A stretch of DNA of 23,193 nucleotides, from the NCBI GenBank assembly GCA_021464525.1, contig JADRCO010001048.1, forward strand, positions 1 to 23,193. Direction: 5' to 3'. This DNA is from Rhizophagus sp. LPA8_4_AMF (taxonomy: Eukaryota > Glomeromycota > Glomeromycetes > Glomerales > Glomeraceae). The translations under genes and the position numbers were made by a program. Positions 18,901 to 23,193 of the stretch are shown here, one piece after another (position 1 is the first letter of the stretch; each line of letters opens with the position of its first letter). The notes beneath the pieces were generated by a model that saw only the letters and a program-made list of their open reading frames with translations, had not been told where the DNA came from and searched no databases.

Positions 18901-20514
18901 GTTAAGGGTAAGAGTCGAATGGATTCAACTAATTCACCTATTAAAGAATTTGTAGAAGAAGTATTGGTTGATGAGGCTAATTTTTCGGCTGCTGAAGCTG
19001 CTGCTTTAGCTAACGAAGTTGAGCATAGTTTGACAACTCCAGCAAAATCTAACCATTCTCGTCATGCTTCGACAGCAACACGGCGTACTTCACTTCATAT
19101 ACCTTCAATAACAGTTCAAAGTCCTAATGAAGGGTTTGACTCTAAAAACAATCCTCACTCTCCTGAATCTCCTCAACAACAAAATCCATATCAATCACTT
19201 TTTAATATTGGTTGTTCTATTATGGATCGTCTCAAAGGGACTGATCTTTTAGCATTAAATCGTCGATTGAAGAGAACTTTTGATATATTAGAATTAAGTA
19301 GTTTAAGTAATAATTTAATTGAAAACATTTTAGCAGATGTTGAAATTATTAGGGAGCGGTTTCGATGGGTTGAAGATTTGCGGAAAAATGATGAAATAAA
19401 AACAGATGAAAAAGATATTTCCGGGAATTATGAATCCAATGATAATTATGATAATTTGAGTCAAAAAGACCCATTTGCATTTTCTCCAGAGAATTTTTTA
19501 CCATTGACCCATTTTATGCAAGACCTTTTAACTGAAATATGCAAATTGCGTATTATGATTAATGAAGTTCAAGTTGAATACTTTCAAAAAGTTGAGGCGA
19601 GTCGGCGAAAGGCTGAAGAAGAATTCGATAAGAGTATATTAAGCGGAAAAGATGAAGAAGAAATAATGGAGAGAAGAGAAAGAGGAAGATATAGTCAAAG
19701 TAGCGATGGAATCGGTGCTTACTTTAGTCGAGTATTTGGAGGGGTTAAAGAAATTCAGTCTCCGCCTACTTCTGCTCGTCATCATAGCCGAAGGTTATCG
19801 GTAGATTTTTCACATGACCGTGACGTATCTGTTGGCAGTATTGATACTTTTGCAGAGGATTCATACTTTGCAGATCGGAATTTAGAATCTTATACTAATG
19901 CATCAACAAAGCGAAGGGACAATCCTGAGACAGTCGGTTCAATGATAAGAAGAAATGTTGTGTCTTTTTTTGGAAGAGGTGGTGGTGGGAACAATACTAT
20001 TCTAGGGAAGAAGAGTGCAGCAGAGGAGAAAGTTGGGAAATTAGTGGGTGGCGCAAATGGGAAGAAGAAATTTGGGACACTGACTGGTCTTAATGTTAGT
20101 ACAGAACCTTTTCGACATCAACAGCGACTAACTAGTAATGAAAATGTTTTAATATCAGCATCTGGTAATTGCTGTAATAATGGTAATGAAAGGAGTTTGT
20201 TGGCAGATATATCAACAACATCACCTATAAGATCTCCATCTTCAACAACTATACAATATATTGGTTCTGATGGATCACCTACAACTCCACAGCCTATATC
20301 TCCACCACCACCATTAACAATTATAACACCAAGACAGACAAGATCATCAACAAGTAATAATAATTTAGAAAATCGTTTACGACAGCATTTAGCTTCTACT
20401 ACTCCTAAAAATACTGTAAGAATAAGGGATAATATAAACACTTCTAATAGAGAACTGGAAACCAATGAATGGAATATTGTAACAATATTGGATAAAGTAT
20501 TTGGTGGTAAATAG
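15988..20514 (+). CDS. Coiled-coil protein, candidate dynein activating adaptor (BICD/TRAK-like), 1302 aa
   Basis: Seven phase-continuous exons: 15988-16324, 16419-16498, 16576-16698, 16777-17023, 17090-17205, 17273-18067, 18304-20514. An in-frame TGA 12 bases upstream fixes the ATG. A disordered Ser/Pro N-terminus (1-85) leads to LRLAAEVGQALLQKHEMY, whose AAEVG (111-115) fits the CC1-box AAxxG motif by which BICD2 (AAEYG), BICDR, TRAK/HAP1 and Spindly bind dynein light intermediate chain. Coiled coil follows to about residue 355. After a disordered stretch with a His tract (about 472-482) comes SVFGELEKYL (VFGELE 495-500), similar to the Spindly motif (LFxE followed by a hydrophobic residue) that contacts dynactin. 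The remaining 730 residues are low-complexity with two helical blocks (about 864-925 and 966-1010) that could bind cargo. The adaptor reading rests on two short motifs plus their order. The alternative is a generic cytoskeletal coiled-coil protein. Confidence 0.85.
18068..18303 (+). other. Oversized intron 6 of the coiled-coil gene
   Basis: This intron is 236 bases, while every other intron inferred in the window is 66-95. It holds a perfect 9-base inverted repeat CATCTATTT..AAATAGATG (18188-18223) and a looser TTGGTGGTTTGA / TCAAACCAAC pair, suggesting a small inserted element. Ends are GTTTGT..TAG, with the reading phase preserved. Confidence 0.6.
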
Positions 20515-21840
20515 GGTATTAAAAAAAAATATGGTAAGGTTTTAATTAAGAAAAATGGTAGATAAAAAAAATGGTTATTTTAAATATAAATATTTATTTT
20601 TTTTTATTTGATAAATTATTTTATTTTGTTAGAATGGAATTATATATATTTGAAAAATATTTTATATATGAAGATTACTTGTATTATTTACCAAAATAAC
20701 TAAATTACTATACTTACTATGTATATAGAATCATTTATTTCATTTTTTAAGGACTTTAATTTTAAATATACTAAAATTCTTATACAATTAAAATAAATAT
20801 TTATTTGAAAAAAGCATAAAATAAATTATAGTTAAATAAATTAGAATGGTAAAACTTAATAATATTTACAAAATATAGTTTTAATACTTATAAGATATTA
20901 TTAAGTTGTAAAATTTTATTTTATAGTTTAAAATTTATTAATTAATTTTATATAATTATATAATTTTTTAATAAAAAAAATTTATTATAAATAAAAATCA
21001 TAAAATATTGCTAAAACTTATATATTTTAGTTAAAATTAGAAAAAAAATATTACTATTAAAATATATTGTATTTTGCAGATCCTTTATATACAATCCATT
21101 TTTTTCTGATTTTATTATTTAAAATAATTTAATAAATATCTAGACATTACATATAATAATATCCAATTATTATATAAGTTTATACATTATCTTTAACGCT
21201 TCTTTACATTTTTGTAAAAACTGGTAGTTCCAGCCAACTGATAAATTTTGAAGGTAATGTTACCTTCAAAAGATTTTTTTGTATTTTTTTAGAAAATGGA
21301 TTTACTAACCATTTTCTTTTTTTTTTAGTAGAGTACTCTTTAATTAGCTTTTCCTAAGTATAAATTAGTGGAAAATAAGTTTTAAAATTGGGTTAACTAC
21401 CATATGTAATTTTAGGTATAGTTAGAAAAAGGATTTACTTAAAATTAGTAGGAATTTTCAATATATTTATATATTTAGTTTGCATATTTTCAGTATATTT
21501 TTTTATTATATGATTTATAGTTTATACATACTAATACATTGTTTAAATAATAATCTAATCTTTTTTTTAACATGTTTTTGAGAAAATATAATAAAAACCA
21601 ACTTTTGAAATATGAATATTATATTCATTATTAATGCCAAAAAGGTTAAGTATTAGGAAAAAAAAGATAAATAAAAAATAAAGTAAATAATGGAATTAGA
21701 ATAATTAGCAAATTATAGTATCTATTACTACATTATATTTATTATTAAAACAGATTTTTTGAACTCTTTCCAATAATCCTCTGGACCACAAATTTGTGAA
21801 AAGAAAAACTTTTATTTTTTCATAATATCCTTTACTAAAT
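20515..21840. other. Very AT-rich spacer after the coiled-coil gene
   Basis: No coding frame or RNA gene is visible in about 1.3 kb, which is the most AT-rich part of the window. The only structure is a cluster of palindromes at 21246-21339 and a CCAAT box at 21770-21774 before the next frame. Confidence 0.45.
21246..21339. repeat. Cluster of three perfect inverted repeats
   Basis: TTTTGAAGGTAA-TG-TTACCTTCAAAA (12-2-12, 21246-21271), AGAAAATGG-9-CCATTTTCT (21291-21317) and the palindrome AGAGTACTCT (21330-21339) lie within 94 bases, separated by T runs. It could be the remnant of a small foldback element or a structured transcript end. Confidence 0.55.
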
Positions 21841-22179
21841 ATGTCTGGAAGTACTTTGAAACCAACTCTACAAGAGCTCCTTTTCTACCCTAAGTTTAAG
21901 TGTGGGCCTCTTTTATTGCAGAATCTGGACAAAAATGAAAAAACAGGACTTTTTGCTATGGCTGAATACCTTATGGAAAACATTTTTTACGATACTGATA
22001 AACTCCTTATGTTTGCTTGCTTACAACCACCAGTTGATAAAACTGAACAGAAATACTTGAAAGAAATTTTAAAGCAAGAATATGGGATGACTATAGAAGT
22101 CTATGACAAAACAGCTTCTCCTACTGGGTTTGATAATAGTTATATCAAAGCTATTATTTTCAACACAATTATAGATTAA
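21841..22179 (+). CDS. Unrecognised 112-aa frame cut at a transposon border
   Basis: The frame starts at ATG 70 bases after a CCAAT box and codes for MSGSTLKPTLQELLFYPKF.. through LKEILKQEYGMTIEVYDK to IIFNTIID. Composition is protein-like, with predicted helices and no signal or membrane segment. I recognise no family. Its TAA is formed across the junction with the inverted-repeat element that begins at 22178, so this is probably the 5' part of something once longer. It may be a host gene or belong to a dispersed repeat family; the sequence does not say which. Confidence 0.45.
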   Translation: MSGSTLKPTLQELLFYPKFKCGPLLLQNLDKNEKTGLFAMAEYLMENIFYDTDKLLMFACLQPPVDKTEQKYLKEILKQEYGMTIEVYDKTASPTGFDNSYIKAIIFNTIID

Positions 22180-22703
22180 ACATAGGGCCTGAAACTGAAA
22201 CCTCCCAAAACCTTTAGGTTTCAGTATATACTGAAACTTAGTTTCGGGATGTGTACTTATTTCCCGAATCCTGAATCCCAAAACCTAGCCCAAAATCTGA
22301 AACTAATTTTGATTATACTGAAATCTCATTTTATGATTACACTTATAAAACCAGATCAAAATCATCTCCTTATCCAATTATTGGATAAAGTATTCAAATC
22401 TATCTTGCTCTAATTGCCTGTTGCCCTATTCATTAAAATATCTGATTTATCCTTAACGTTAAAAAATCAAGTACATTTAAGATTTCCAAATCATTTTGCC
22501 TATTCATAATCATCATTAATAAATGGACTTGATGATAATTTCAGGTTTCAGGAGAGGTTTTGGGATAATTGAAGCTAGTTTTAGGATTCGGGATTAGTTT
22601 CAGGTTTCAGAAATACTTTAGGATTTCGGGAGAGGTTTTGTTTCGTATATTCCGAAACCTGAAACTTTCAGAAATCCTTATAGAGGTTTCGGGCCCTATG
22701 TTT
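22178..22703. mobile_element. 526-bp non-autonomous TIR element (MITE-like)
   Basis: The two ends match as inverted repeats: AAACATAGGGCCTGAAAC on the left and AAACATAGGGCCCGAAAC on the reverse of the right (17 of 18). They are flanked by ATT on both sides (22175-22177 and 22704-22706); a TA duplication one base further in is equally possible. Both halves are crowded with GAAACC(T/C)GAAAC-like and GGTTTC(A/G)GG-like words in both orientations, plus a perfect 20-base palindrome at 22218-22237. No transposase frame is present, so it would depend on a helper. The superfamily is not settled: TAGGGCC resembles hAT ends, but no 8-base duplication exists. Confidence 0.8.
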
Positions 22704-22706
22704 ATT

Positions 22707-22982
22707 ATGGATGTTATCCTACATGCCTATACTACAAGTAATGATGACAACATATTACAAGTTATTGATAGCGATGATAATTCCCAATTTGAAAAGCCTG
22801 TCTCACCTACCTCTGACACTGACCTCAGTATGGTAACTGCAGATGGTGACAAGCACCAATTAACAATTAACACAACTTCTGTTAATAATGACGATTTATT
22901 TATACCTGTGATATCTAAATCAAAAAGAAAACGTAAGAGAAAAAAAGCTAAGGCGCAGGCTGCAGCTGCAGCTAAACAATAA
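22707..22982 (+). CDS. Unrecognised 91-aa frame with a basic C-terminus
   Basis: The frame runs from ATG just right of the transposon, starting MDVILHAYTTSNDDN, through an acidic Ser/Thr-rich middle to a basic tail KSKRKRKRKKAKAQ followed by alanines and KQ. The basic stretch could be a nuclear localisation signal or nucleic-acid-binding tail. The frame also stays open leftward into the inverted-repeat element, so the true start is uncertain. It may be the flank of the same unit as the frame left of the element, or an unrelated dispersed sequence. No family is recognised. Confidence 0.35.
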   Translation: MDVILHAYTTSNDDNILQVIDSDDNSQFEKPVSPTSDTDLSMVTADGDKHQLTINTTSVNNDDLFIPVISKSKRKRKRKKAKAQAAAAAKQ

Positions 22983-23193
22983 TAACGTACTGTGATACTG
23001 GATAAATAAAATGCGTCTTCCTCCACTACATCACGTGATCATAATACTTTGCCTAAAGGTAATAAACCTGCCAAATCTGTTGAAGAAGGACCCCGGATAT
23101 CTAATATATAGGTTATAAGAGATCTGCATGAATTTATGGGTATTTTGCTACCCCTAAAAATACCATTATTTGCTAAAAATTCAATTATAACAT
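22983..23193 (+). other. Coding-like tail of the accessory region
   Basis: Sequence after the basic frame keeps codon-like composition in places but has no clear gene start before the window ends. A TCACGTGA octamer occurs at 23031-23038. I see nothing assignable. Confidence 0.3.

Noticed and set aside
20118-20465. Minus-strand 115-codon frame inside the last exon of the coiled-coil gene
   Set aside because: Antisense to a long, clearly coding low-complexity exon; the Val/Gly-rich content mirrors Thr/Pro codons on the other strand.
22175-22706. hAT assignment of the TIR element from its TAGGGCC ends
   Set aside because: The 8-base flanks are not direct duplicates; they extend the inverted repeat instead. 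A 3-base ATT or 2-base TA duplication fits better.
1-23193. Retrovirus-like, LTR, Polinton or CRISPR content
   Set aside because: No long terminal direct repeats, polymerase, integrase or capsid-like motifs, and no regularly spaced repeat array was seen on either strand.

Overview
The window looks like nuclear DNA of an early-diverging filamentous fungus. My best guess is an arbuscular mycorrhizal fungus of the Rhizophagus/Glomeromycotina type. The reasons are extreme AT richness, homopolymer tracts, spliceosomal introns mostly 66-95 nt long with GT..AG ends, fungal-style gene families, and intergenic spacers full of small non-autonomous repeats. The species assignment is inference from composition and gene style, because no database search was possible.

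Layout: a long poly(A) tract and an AT-rich promoter (1-739) lead to an intronless SUN-domain nuclear-envelope protein gene (740-2770). Next comes a two-exon tubulin-tyrosine-ligase-family gene (2991-4382), convergent with a two-exon TspO/MBR-related multispanning membrane protein on the minus strand (5396-4501). A 1.6-kb spacer carries a degenerate pogo/Tigger-like repeat (about 5813-6125) and a perfect hairpin (6700-6724). A nine-exon methylmalonate-semialdehyde-dehydrogenase-family gene (6981-9028) is followed by a 14-exon ZNFX1/Hrr1-type RNA helicase with a C-terminal NFX1 zinc-finger region (9984-14248). A 1.7-kb spacer contains a coding-like island, a diverged direct repeat and an E2F-like palindrome. 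It leads into a seven-exon, 1302-residue coiled-coil protein (15988-20514) that I read as a candidate dynein activating adaptor of the BICD/BICDR/TRAK kind. The last 2.7 kb is accessory DNA: an AT-rich spacer with a palindrome cluster, an unrecognised 112-codon frame that ends exactly at the border of a 526-bp terminal-inverted-repeat element (22178-22703), and a second unrecognised basic frame beyond it.

Themes: three neighbours (SUN protein, TTL-family ligase, candidate dynein adaptor) belong to nuclear-envelope and microtubule biology, which is relevant for a coenocyte that moves many nuclei. No operon-like organisation is implied, since each gene has its own spacer. The SUN gene has two TCACGTGA boxes, an MCB box (ACGCGT) and a minimal uORF. 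The adaptor gene has an E2F-like palindrome. The helicase is of the family linked to small-RNA silencing. I see no rRNA, no convincing tRNA, no CRISPR array and no LTR or reverse-transcriptase element. All exon models were checked by hand for phase continuity and GT..AG ends.
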